Shown here: piece after piece, positions 29,678 to 37,869 of the stretch
How the letters are laid out: each line of letters starts with the position of its first letter
Numbering within the stretch: the stretch's first letter is position 1
From: an uncultured Lachnospiraceae bacterium
GTDB taxonomy: Bacteria; Bacillota; Clostridia; Lachnospirales; Lachnospiraceae
Length of the DNA: 64,000 bases
Direction of reading: 5' to 3'
Assembly (NCBI GenBank): GCA_910580005.1
Contig: CAJTXH010000002.1
Location: 24,189 to 88,188 of the forward strand
Position numbers and translations under genes: made by a program
The notes under the pieces: model-generated
Told to the model about the DNA's origin: nothing
Seen by the model: only the letters and a program-made list of their open reading frames with translations
The model's database searches: none

Positions 29678-32065
29678 ATGTCAAAAGACAGGATTAATAA
29701 ATATACGCACATTTTTTTTATTTCAATTTTCCTGGCTTTTTCAGCTTTTGCTTTATACTTGTCTTTTTGTGATGCGTATAATTATAAAGGTGATTTTGGG
29801 AAAATGTTTTTAAACAGCCTGTTATTTAGTTTTATTATCTGTATATTATGTGTAAACCATAATGTCTGGTATAACCTTGCCAGGCTGGCTGCCAGCCTGT
29901 TATTTTTAAGTGTTATTGTAAAGTATTATAAACTCATTGAAACGGAATGTGGCATACTGTACCAGTACATCAAAAAACAGTATTATTTATATGAAGGTCT
30001 TGGGAATGTATCTGTTAATAAGATAAGGACAAGCGTTAAAATATTTGGTATCCCTGTATATGAGAAGTTTACAATGATAATTGCGGTTTTTCTGGTGATT
30101 ACAATAATGGCGCTTGCGGTTTTAAAACTTAAATGGCATTTTTTACTTATACTTCCTGTTATTTCTATAATTGGAATGGAAATGTTTCATGGAAAGGCTC
30201 CGTCGGTTGCTGTATCATTTTTTCTTATAACAGGAATATCAGGCCTTTTATTTAGCATGAGACTTGAAATGTATGGCGGCAGGAAGAATTTCTGGCAGGA
30301 AAAGCATATTCCAGGGCAGATGCCTAAAAGATATAGTTTGTTTATAATAGTATCTGCCACATGTTTTGCAATGTCGCTTATAGCAGGAAAAGCTACCAGT
30401 CATAAAATATTTACCTGTTCTGGAAAGATGCTGGAGCGGCAGCACAAAATGGAAAAAGAAATAGTTTCATTTGCTGAAACTGTTAAAAGGCGTGTTAATA
30501 ATGGGGCAGATGGCCATCTTGATAATAGTTCCCCAGAACATACAGGCAAGTCCGTAATACGTATAGAAACGAGCCAGAAACCAGCAAATAATATTTATAT
30601 AAAGCATTTTTCATTAGATATATATGAAAATGGCATATGGAAACCTTTTAAAGAAAATAAACCACCTGTACCTGAAACAAATATAAGCCAGGAAGCAGTT
30701 AATTCCCTTAAATCATTTATTTCATTGAGAAAAAATGCAATGTCTGGTATAAACACTTTTAACCTGGATGTCATAAAAGACTGGAAATTTATAGGAAAGG
30801 ATACATTTATGCCTTATATGTATGATGCCAGCCAGCAGTCTGTATATTATGATATTCCGGGCAAGATAACGAAATATTTAATGGCAATGGACAATGGGGA
30901 AATGGAACTCTGTGGGATAAAGGGAGATAAAGAATATACTTCATTTGTATATAATAATTATTTTGAGGTGCCATATGGGCTTAGCAGGCTTAAGGCATTT
31001 GCAGATGAAATTATAACTGTTGAAAATATGTGGCTTGAATGTGCTGCTGTAAAAAATGCAATATGCAAGGATACAAAGTACAGCCAGAATCTTAATGCCC
31101 TGCCAGATGGTGAAGAATATATAGAATATTTCCTGTTTAGTGGGAAAAAAGGATATTGTGAGCATTATGCTACAGCGGGCACAATACTATTAAGGATGAA
31201 AGGCGTGCCAGCAAGGTATGTTTCTGGTTATTTTATAATGCCATCAGAATTTAATGCTGAATATGACAAATATGGCAATAAAAAATATGTAGCATATGTA
31301 AAAGATTATAATGCACATGCATGGACAGAGGTTTATAAAGAAGGCTTTGGCTGGCTGCCATTTGATATGACTAATACTGTTTTAGATGATGGTTATAACA
31401 GTGATGCAGGCTTCCAGCCTGGCACAGAAGGGGATTTCCAGGAAAAACAGGATAACCATCCAGCCACTGCAGAACCAGAAGATACATTAAATGAAGATGG
31501 TTTTGGACAGGAAGATTTACAGGAGGATACAAGGGAAGAAACGGGGACAAACAGGGAGGACAGTAATGTTCCAGAAAAGAAAGGCAAAGCACAGGCTTCC
31601 AGAAAAAATGACATTAACATTACTGGTAAGTTTTTAATGCTGCTATTAATATTATTAATTGTATCTATGCCGGTTTTATATATACGGGCAGGCTTTATAA
31701 AAACCAGCAGAAAAATACGTTATGCAGGTACAGCTAATAAGAGGGTAATACTTTATTTTAATTTATTAAACAAATACCTGGCATTCTGTGGGTTTAAAGG
31801 AATTTCAAAACTTGAAGACACAGCATATTACAGCATGATATCTGCAATATCTGCCAACATTGCATCTGAGGTGGCATTTGGCATATTGCAGTGCGCAGCA
31901 TTTTCAAATAATAATGTTAATGCAGATGATGAAAAAACTGTTATGGAATTTATCCAGAAAATATCTGGCAGTGCATATAAAAGATGCGGCAGGATGCACC
32001 GTTTAATAATTTATATTTTAACTGGCAGAAAGGGGATAAATATCTTTACAAAGGCTTATAATTGA
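29678..32065 (+). CDS. Transglutaminase-like membrane protein (TgpA type)
   Basis: A 795-residue membrane protein. About six helices occupy residues 1-250, and an external region with a transglutaminase core follows. The catalytic Cys494 (GYCEHYATAG), His547 (YNAHAWTEVY) and Asp563 (PFDMTN) are all present. An acidic, low-complexity linker (about 570-640) leads to one more helix near 650-670 and a cytoplasmic DUF4129-like tail. This is the third member of the MoxR-DUF58-transglutaminase set, thought to process or cross-link surface proteins or peptides. It starts 14 bases after the DUF58 gene behind GGGGG. Confidence 0.92.
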   Translation: MSKDRINKYTHIFFISIFLAFSAFALYLSFCDAYNYKGDFGKMFLNSLLFSFIICILCVNHNVWYNLARLAASLLFLSVIVKYYKLIETECGILYQYIKKQYYLYEGLGNVSVNKIRTSVKIFGIPVYEKFTMIIAVFLVITIMALAVLKLKWHFLLILPVISIIGMEMFHGKAPSVAVSFFLITGISGLLFSMRLEMYGGRKNFWQEKHIPGQMPKRYSLFIIVSATCFAMSLIAGKATSHKIFTCSGKMLERQHKMEKEIVSFAETVKRRVNNGADGHLDNSSPEHTGKSVIRIETSQKPANNIYIKHFSLDIYENGIWKPFKENKPPVPETNISQEAVNSLKSFISLRKNAMSGINTFNLDVIKDWKFIGKDTFMPYMYDASQQSVYYDIPGKITKYLMAMDNGEMELCGIKGDKEYTSFVYNNYFEVPYGLSRLKAFADEIITVENMWLECAAVKNAICKDTKYSQNLNALPDGEEYIEYFLFSGKKGYCEHYATAGTILLRMKGVPARYVSGYFIMPSEFNAEYDKYGNKKYVAYVKDYNAHAWTEVYKEGFGWLPFDMTNTVLDDGYNSDAGFQPGTEGDFQEKQDNHPATAEPEDTLNEDGFGQEDLQEDTREETGTNREDSNVPEKKGKAQASRKNDINITGKFLMLLLILLIVSMPVLYIRAGFIKTSRKIRYAGTANKRVILYFNLLNKYLAFCGFKGISKLEDTAYYSMISAISANIASEVAFGILQCAAFSNNNVNADDEKTVMEFIQKISGSAYKRCGRMHRLIIYILTGRKGINIFTKAYN

Positions 32066-32108
32066 TATAAACTAGTGTTATCAATATATTTTAGGAGGGC
32101 ATGGAATT

Positions 32109-32807
32109 ATGTTAGAGGAGTTAAAGAAAAGAGTATATGAAGCAAATATGCTTCTTCCAAAGTATGGGCTTGTAACTTTTACATGGGGAAATGTCAGCGA
32201 AATTGACAGGGAAAGCGGAATTTTTGCAATTAAACCCAGCGGTGTGGAATATGACAGCCTGACGCCTGATGATATGGTGCTTGTAAACCTTAAAGGTGAA
32301 AAGGTTGAGGGGAAATATAACCCTTCTTCTGATACTGCTACACATGTAGAATTATATAAAGCATTTGCAGATATAGGTGGTGTTGTGCATACACATTCAT
32401 CTTATGCCACAAGCTGGGCACAGGCAGGAAGAGGTATTCCATGTTATGGCACTACACATGCAGATTATATTTATGGTGAAGTGCCATGTTTAAGATGCCT
32501 TAATAAAGATGAGATTGAGGAAGCATATGAAACTAATACAGGCATCCTTATTGTTAATGAATTTAACACAAGGGGACTTGACCCTGTAGCAGTGCCAGCA
32601 GTTTTGTGTAAGAACCATGGGCCTTTTGCATGGGGCAAGGATGCACATGAGGCAGTACATAACTCTGTAGTCCTTGAGGAAGTTGCCAAGATGGCATACA
32701 GGGCAGAAACAATTAACCCACGTATACAGCCAGCGCCACAAGAACTCCAGGACAAGCATTACTACCGCAAACATGGGGCTAATGCTTACTATGGGCAGGG
32801 TAAATAA
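32109..32807 (+). CDS. araD: L-ribulose-5-phosphate 4-epimerase
   Basis: A 232-residue class II aldolase-fold enzyme converting L-ribulose 5-phosphate to D-xylulose 5-phosphate (L-arabinose pathway). The zinc ligands are His94, His96 (VVHTHSSYATSWAQAG) and His170 (CKNHGPFAWG). The phosphate-binding TWGNVS and KPSGVEY segments and the signature CYGTTHADYIYGEVPC make the assignment specific. AGGAGGG lies 12 bases before the ATG. No araA, araB or arabinose transporter is nearby, so this is an isolated pathway gene at the right end of the segment that interrupts the S8 gene. Confidence 0.94.
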   Translation: MLEELKKRVYEANMLLPKYGLVTFTWGNVSEIDRESGIFAIKPSGVEYDSLTPDDMVLVNLKGEKVEGKYNPSSDTATHVELYKAFADIGGVVHTHSSYATSWAQAGRGIPCYGTTHADYIYGEVPCLRCLNKDEIEEAYETNTGILIVNEFNTRGLDPVAVPAVLCKNHGPFAWGKDAHEAVHNSVVLEEVAKMAYRAETINPRIQPAPQELQDKHYYRKHGANAYYGQGK

Positions 32808-32808
32808 T

Positions 32809-32831
32809 ATACAATATTGTATCATACACCA
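32809..32831 (-). repeat. Right terminal inverted repeat and adjoining palindrome
   Basis: TGTATCATACACCA (32818-32831) is the inverse of the left-end repeat with two mismatches and stops one base before the right CGGGG. It overlaps the perfect 14-base palindrome ATACAATATTGTAT at 32809-32822. Confidence 0.6.
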
Positions 32832-34301
32832 GCGGGGATAGATTACACACTCCCTGCTTTTTTAGACTCTGCTGGCAACAGCAGGATTTCATTTATATGG
32901 GACCAGACTATTAATCCATGTGAGTCTGGTACCAGAGAAGAAAACCAGGAAGGATGCGGCAATTTAAAATACGGAAAAATACCTGAAGGCTTTACATATG
33001 GTGTGGAATATTCTAATGAGGAAATAAATGAAGCAATAAACTCAGCATCACCCTGGGAAATAGTCCCAAGCAGGGACACAAACGGGCATGGCACTTTTAT
33101 TGCTGGTGTAGCATGTGGAAGCCTTATAGAAGAAAATAATTTTGCTGGTGTAGCACCGCTGGCTACCATATGTGCTGTAAAGTGTAAAGAAGCAAAGAGT
33201 ACATTAAAAAGCTTTTACCAGATTGATACTGACGGGCCTGTATATTCTGAAGCTGATATTCTTATTGCTGTGGATTATTTATTGGATAAGGCATCCATTA
33301 TGGATATGCCAATTATTATATGTATTGGGTTAGGGACAAACCAGGGCGGGCATACAAATGGTGGCATACTTGGCGATATGCTTGCTGAAATAGGTAATTT
33401 TAATGGTGTTGCAGTAGTTACGTCATGTGGGAATGAAGGCAATTCAGGGCGGCATTATAGAAGTGAAATGATAGAAGCAGATGGGGATGTAGAAGTAGAG
33501 ATACGTGCCGGGAGCACAAGCGGATTTACTTTAGAATTATGGAATTATGCGCCACAGGTTATGTCTGTTGGCATCATTACCCCAAGTGGTGAGTATAGTG
33601 GTAAAACTTTTGCGAGATATGGGGAGAGAAGGAGGGTTAATTTTATTCTGGAAAATACAGTTGTATATATTGAATACAGGCTGTTTGCTTATGAAAGCGG
33701 TGATGAATGTATACAGATGCGTTTCCAGTCCCCGTCCGAGGGTATATGGAAGATACGTGTTTTTAATGAAACAAAGGGAAGTGCCTTTTTTGATATGTGG
33801 CTGCCTATAAGCAGTTTTCTCCCAGACACAACTTATTTCCTGAAACCTGACCCAGATGTTACATTATGTGAGCCAAGTAACAACCAGAACCTGGTTTCAG
33901 TATCATATTATGACCCTGCAAATGGAAGTATTGCTATAAATTCAGGCCGTGGTTTTACCAGGGATGGCAAGATAAAGCCGGATTTTGCAGCACCTGGAAT
34001 TGGGATATATGGCCCACTGCCAAGGATTGGAAATATATATCCTGCAACAGAAGAAGAAAGAAAAAGGACAGCAAGATATGATTATAAAAGCGGTTCAAGC
34101 ATGGCAGCAGCAATCACATCAGGCATATCAGCAATGCTTATGGAATGGGGTGTTTTACGTGGCAACGACCTTACAATGGACACTGTAAGTATACAAAAAT
34201 ATCTAATACGTGGTTCAAACGGGATAGAAGAACCTAACAGGTTGTGGGGCAATGGAAAGCTTAATATATATAATGTGTTTGAAAGTTTGCGTGGATATTA
34301 A
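32817..34301 (+). pseudogene. S8 subtilase, C-terminal part of the interrupted gene
   Basis: From 32838 the frame encodes the missing 487 residues of the subtilase begun at 27183. IDYTLPAF follows the Asp motif, then the His motif DTNGHGTFIAG (His191 in the rejoined protein), TSCGNEGNSG with the oxyanion Asn, and SGSSMAAAITSG (Ser528). The full protein would be 594 residues, normal for the Lachnospiraceae S8 peptidases related to Csp germination proteases. No signal peptide is visible. The only in-frame start near the junction is a TTG at 32817 without a ribosome site, so this half is probably not made on its own. The catalytic residues are intact, which argues for a recent or reversible interruption. 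Confidence 0.85.
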
Positions 34302-34302
34302 A

Positions 34303-34551
34303 TTATGCTTCTTTACGGTGGCTTGCAGAACTGTTGTCATTACTAACCATTTTAACTTCATGAAGGAGCACCTTATACCTTAAAGTAGCGGAATTTATCG
34401 CATATATATAGCTGTCTATAAGGTCAGGGTCATTTACAATTTGTAATCCTTTATATGCATCTTCAAAGTTTTTCTGGGCTTCGAGCAGAGCTTTTTTCAA
34501 GAAATCCTCTTTTTTAGGAGGATTTCTTTTTTTTGTCTTTAAAAAATTCAT
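34303..34551 (-). CDS. YaaL-like DUF2508 family protein
   Basis: An 82-residue, highly charged helical protein. The segment NDPDLIDSYIYAINSATLRYKVLL is the DUF2508 (YaaL) signature. The family is usually found between recR and bofA in Bacilli and Clostridia; its function is unknown. ATG 34551 follows AAAGGA, while the longer frame would begin with TTG and no site. Here the gene is on the opposite strand from bofA and no recR is present. It ends one base from the subtilase stop, and its first codons overlap a plus-strand terminator. Confidence 0.82.
   Translation of the reverse strand: MNFLKTKKRNPPKKEDFLKKALLEAQKNFEDAYKGLQIVNDPDLIDSYIYAINSATLRYKVLLHEVKMVSNDNSSASHRKEA
34499..34534 (+). terminator. 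Plus-strand terminator embedded in the yaaL-like coding region
   Basis: AAGAAATCCTC (34499-34509) pairs perfectly with GAGGATTTCTT (34518-34528) across an 8-base loop and is followed by six more T. It can end transcripts coming from the subtilase fragment. On the other strand the same bases encode the start of the YaaL-like protein. Confidence 0.75.
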
Positions 34552-34604
34552 AAACAGTCCTTTCAAGCCAGATATCTTGTATAAAAGTGCAAGATACCTG
34601 CTTA

Positions 34605-34633
34605 CTGTACATAAGGTGGTTTTTAATGTACAG
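34605..34633. repeat. Inverted repeat between yaaL and bofA
   Basis: CTGTACAT (34605-34612) and ATGTACAG (34626-34633) are perfect inverses around 13 bases. A TATCTTG/CAAGATA pair lies just to the left. The position between divergent genes fits an operator, but no regulator is known. Confidence 0.35.
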
Positions 34634-34797
34634 CAATAAAATAATATGATTAAAAGGGGTCTTATATATAATTATAGACAGAGTTGGAAGAAATATGCAG
34701 ACAAGCACGAATTTTTTACAGGCATGATTAATACAAATATAACAGGGACAGTTTTTGGATGATTGTTTAATAACATGGTGAAAGGTGGCAAAACGCA

Positions 34798-35067
34798 ATG
34801 AATATAATGTATATAGCGGCATTTGTATTACTTTTTTTTATAATATCTAAAACCTTTGGAGCTAATCCTTATAACCTGCTTGCCAATATACTGTTGAGAG
34901 TGTTGTCAGGCATTATATTTATTAGTATTTGTAATTACCTGATATTTATCTCAGGTAAAAATTTTCATGTAAATATTAATGAAACAAGCCTGGTGGTTTC
35001 AGCACTTCTTGGTATAAGCGGGGTATGCTTTCTATATCTTTTCCAGTGGGTTTTAACAATAATGTAG
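34798..35067 (+). CDS. bofA: BofA-family protein (pro-sigmaK processing inhibitor)
   Basis: An 89-residue membrane protein with two or three hydrophobic segments. The NPYNLLANILLRVLSGIIF stretch and the C-terminal INETSLVVSALLGISGVCFLYLF match BofA. In Bacillus, BofA holds the SpoIVFB protease inactive in the outer forespore membrane until sigmaK is needed. AAAGGTGG precedes the ATG. The yaaL-like gene lies divergently upstream and the tad operon follows under its own promoter. It indicates sporulation ancestry; whether this strain sporulates cannot be read here. Confidence 0.8.
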   Translation: MNIMYIAAFVLLFFIISKTFGANPYNLLANILLRVLSGIIFISICNYLIFISGKNFHVNINETSLVVSALLGISGVCFLYLFQWVLTIM

Positions 35068-35103
35068 TTAAAATTTGTACAAAATATCTAATATAACTAT
35101 TGT

Positions 35104-35132
35104 TTGACAAAATTCTAATATAGTGTTATATT
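35104..35132 (+). promoter_or_regulatory. Consensus promoter of the tad pilus operon
   Basis: TTGACA, exactly 17 bases, TATATT, 30 bases before the first tad gene. Confidence 0.85.
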
Positions 35133-35162
35133 ATCTCCACACTCAGCAGGGAGGTAAAGGCC

Positions 35163-35681
35163 ATGAAAGAATTTGTTATGTTAAATATATTAATATGTGC
35201 AGTAGCAGGCGATTTGCTGGATTATAAAATCAGAAATCATGTAATTATTGCAGGCTGGGCAGCAGGAATATGCTTTAATGCTTTTTCAAGCGGGTGTTAT
35301 GGAATATTCTATACTATATTTTGCATAGTAATTACAGTTATAGCTGGTTTTCCTCTTTTTATGGCAGGAGGGGCTGGTGCAGGTGACATTAAGCTTTTTT
35401 CTGTAATTGGAGGTCTTTATGGTCTTGCTTTTCTTGTTAAAGTGGTAATGCTGTTTCTGGTGATAGCAGGTGTTGTTTCATTTGTAAAGTTAATAAAAAA
35501 AAGGGCGCTAATATCAAGGGTAGAAGCTTTTATTTATTATATTTTGCATATTAAAACTATTAAAGGCAGGTATTATTGCATGGAACGTGATGGTACAGAG
35601 TTTGCTATCTGCCTTGCCCCTGTAATAGCAGCAGCATATTTTATTACATTATTTTTTATGGAAGGAGGGATAAAGATTTGA
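35163..35681 (+). CDS. tadV: Prepilin peptidase, A24 family (TadV/CpaA-like)
   Basis: A 172-residue polytopic membrane aspartyl protease without the N-methylase domain. It would remove the leader of Flp pilin and pseudopilins. The catalytic aspartates are Asp17 (AVAGDLLDYKIRN) and Asp75 (GGAGAGDIKLFS). AGGGAGGT precedes the ATG, and a strong promoter lies upstream. It opens the tad operon and overlaps the next gene by 4 bases. A second A24-type peptidase is encoded later in the same operon. Confidence 0.92.
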   Translation: MKEFVMLNILICAVAGDLLDYKIRNHVIIAGWAAGICFNAFSSGCYGIFYTIFCIVITVIAGFPLFMAGGAGAGDIKLFSVIGGLYGLAFLVKVVMLFLVIAGVVSFVKLIKKRALISRVEAFIYYILHIKTIKGRYYCMERDGTEFAICLAPVIAAAYFITLFFMEGGIKI

Positions 35682-36619
35682 AAAGAATGTTGCTGGCTGT
35701 TTTAGCAGATGATATATATTCTGGCAGGTTTTCGGATTATATAAACCATCATAAAAGCATGTTAATTGACTTGGTTACATTTACTAGTATAAAAAGTGCG
35801 GAAGAATATGTAAGGCATAACAGGATAGATATACTTCTTGTTAGTGGTGGTATGGCAGATGAAGCTGGAAAGTTAAATAATATAAAAAAAATTATAATAC
35901 TGTCAGATGGAAGCTATACCATACAGCAGGAATATCCAGTTATATTTATGTACCAGCCAGCAGGGCATATATTAAAAGAGATATTGGCACAGGTGGCAGA
36001 AGATGATAGTATACCAGGCATGTCTTTAATGCATACCTCGAAACAGGCAGAATTAATTGTTGTATATTCGCCATATGGAGGCAGTGGGGCAAGTACATAT
36101 GCAAGAAATCTTTGTGCAGGAATGTCAGGAAGTAACAATGTATTATATATTAACCTTGAAATATTTGACAGCTTTGCAGAATTTGAAGGCAATCCAGATA
36201 GCCATGAATATATATGTGGTATGTCTGAGGTTGTGTACTATATAAAACAAAAAAAGGATAAGCTTGCATTTAAACTTGCCTCTATTATTAAACACCATAA
36301 AGATGGTTATAATTATATACTTCCAGTTGAAGATTACAGTGATTTATATAGTATATCACAAGAAGATATGGAGTGCTTTACTGATGTGCTTGGCAGAGAA
36401 ATGATGTATGAAAAAGTTGTTTTTGATGTTGGATATATTCATGTGTCATCATTAAAACTATTCCAGGTCTGTGATTTGTTAATCCTGCCTGAAGCATCTG
36501 GACAACTACAGGAAAATAAACAACATTCTTTTGAAAAGCTTCTTATACGTAACGGAATGGATAAGGTGGTCCAGAATATTAAATATGTGGCAATGAAAGG
36601 CAGGTGGGCTGTAAATTAG
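35678..36619 (+). CDS. tadZ: TadZ/CpaE-like pilus localisation ATPase homologue
   Basis: A 313-residue protein with an atypical receiver-like N-terminus (1-120) and a MinD/ParA-like domain. TadZ proteins place the Tad machine in the cell. The P-loop region reads SPYGGSGAST (131-140), so both lysines of the deviant Walker motif are missing and ATP hydrolysis is doubtful. Atypical P-loops are a known TadZ trait. TTG 35678 follows GGAGGG and overlaps the tadV stop by 4 bases. Confidence 0.85.
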   Translation: MKRMLLAVLADDIYSGRFSDYINHHKSMLIDLVTFTSIKSAEEYVRHNRIDILLVSGGMADEAGKLNNIKKIIILSDGSYTIQQEYPVIFMYQPAGHILKEILAQVAEDDSIPGMSLMHTSKQAELIVVYSPYGGSGASTYARNLCAGMSGSNNVLYINLEIFDSFAEFEGNPDSHEYICGMSEVVYYIKQKKDKLAFKLASIIKHHKDGYNYILPVEDYSDLYSISQEDMECFTDVLGREMMYEKVVFDVGYIHVSSLKLFQVCDLLILPEASGQLQENKQHSFEKLLIRNGMDKVVQNIKYVAMKGRWAVN

Positions 36620-37859
36620 TGCAAAAGAACTGGATAAAATAAAAAAGAAGCTCCAGGAACAGTTAATAAAAAGCATATCGCAGGAAAGCCCAGGGACAGA
36701 AGATGGAATATATGAAATAATAGAAAGAAATGTCCTTATGGAAGGCAGGGCTGTTTATATTACAGCAGATGAAAAACAGTATCTTGTAAAAAGTGTATAT
36801 AATTCTATAAAAGGGCTGGATGTATTACAAGATATTGTAGATAATCCTAATATTACAGAAATAATGGTAAACGGGCCTGGACATATTTTTATTGAGGAAA
36901 ATGGAAAACTGGCAGAGTATCCTGGACATTTTTCAAGTTTACAGAAGCTTGAAGATGTAGTGCAGCAGATTGTTGCAAAAGTAAACAGAATGGTAAATGA
37001 GGCTAATCCTATTGTGGATGTAAGGCTTCTTGATGGCTCAAGAGTGAATATAGTATTGCCTCCTGTTTCTTTAAATGGTCCAGTAATAACAATAAGAAAA
37101 TTTCCTAAGACTCCTATGACTATGGATAAGCTTATTGATATAGGCTCTGTAAGTGTAGAAGCTGCAAATTTTCTGAGAATGCTTGTTGCTGCCAGATACA
37201 ATATTTTTATAAGTGGTGGCACTGGCAGTGGAAAGACTACATTCCTTAATGTATTGTCTAATTATATTCCGCCAGATGAAAGAATAATTACAATAGAGGA
37301 TTCAGCAGAGTTACAGATACAGGGTATTCCAAATCTTGTAAGGCTTGAAGTGAGGAATGCTAATGTTGAAGGAAAAAATGCAGTTACAATACGTGACCTG
37401 CTTAAGTCAGCGTTACGTATGAGGCCAGACCGGATTATTTTAGGAGAAGTCAGGGATGCTGCTGCATGTGAGCTGTTAAGTGTTATGAATACAGGACATG
37501 ATGGCAGCATTAGCACAGGACATGCCAATAGTACATTAGATATGCTTAGCAGGCTTGAAACGCTTGTGCTTATGGGGATGGATATACCACTGTTAGCAGT
37601 AAGAAACCAGATTGCTTCTGCTATTGATATAGTTGTACAGCTTGGAAGGCTTAGGGACAAATCCAGGAAAGTACTTGAAGTGGCAGAAGTAACAGGTGTA
37701 AAAAACGGAGAGATAACAGTACAGCCAATATATAAGTTTGTTGAAACAGGTACTGGTGTCCAGGGAAAGATAAAAGGTGAACTGCGTGCTACAGGCAATG
37801 GGCTTCTTAATACTAGTAAACTTGCACATGCAGGCCTGCTGGATGAATTTATATTGTAG
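36615..37859 (+). CDS. tadA: Tad secretion ATPase TadA (CpaF), apparent ATT start
   Basis: The hexameric motor ATPase of the Tad pilus, 414 residues if begun at 36615. Walker A is ISGGTGSGKTT, the Asp and His boxes are present, and Walker B is PDRIILGEVRDAAA; NTGHDGSISTGHAN follows. From ATG 36738 the protein would be only 373 residues and that ATG lacks a ribosome site. The frame is open for 41 more codons, encoding a charged helix expected in TadA, back to an ATT at 36615. That ATT lies 8 bases after AGGTG and overlaps the tadZ stop (ATTAG), like an ATGA overlap. The ATT start is an inference; the identity of the gene is certain. Confidence 0.93.
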   Translation: MSAKELDKIKKKLQEQLIKSISQESPGTEDGIYEIIERNVLMEGRAVYITADEKQYLVKSVYNSIKGLDVLQDIVDNPNITEIMVNGPGHIFIEENGKLAEYPGHFSSLQKLEDVVQQIVAKVNRMVNEANPIVDVRLLDGSRVNIVLPPVSLNGPVITIRKFPKTPMTMDKLIDIGSVSVEAANFLRMLVAARYNIFISGGTGSGKTTFLNVLSNYIPPDERIITIEDSAELQIQGIPNLVRLEVRNANVEGKNAVTIRDLLKSALRMRPDRIILGEVRDAAACELLSVMNTGHDGSISTGHANSTLDMLSRLETLVLMGMDIPLLAVRNQIASAIDIVVQLGRLRDKSRKVLEVAEVTGVKNGEITVQPIYKFVETGTGVQGKIKGELRATGNGLLNTSKLAHAGLLDEFIL

Positions 37860-37869
37860 AGGAGTTATT

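Larger units (their letters stand above)
27504..32837 (+). mobile_element. 5,334-bp intervening segment splitting the S8 subtilase gene
   Basis: The segment between the two subtilase fragments carries moxR, a DUF58 gene, a transglutaminase gene and araD, all in the host gene's direction. CGGGG is present at both junctions (27499-27503 and 32833-32837). Imperfect inverted repeats lie just inside. Its removal joins DTG to IDYTLPAF in frame and gives a 594-codon gene. No recombinase or transposase is encoded inside, so if it moved it needed a recombinase in trans, or has lost its own. The boundaries are certain to within about 5 bases, because CGGGG can belong to either side. Confidence 0.7.

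Noticed and set aside
27504..32837. Intervening segment as a conventional IS or transposon
   Set aside because: It encodes no transposase, integrase or resolvase, and its repeats are too short and imperfect for a typical IS; a recombination-site model fits better but is unproven.
34646..34762. 38-codon ORF between yaaL and bofA
   Set aside because: No ribosome binding site, no recognisable motif, and the length is within chance expectation for an AT-rich gap.
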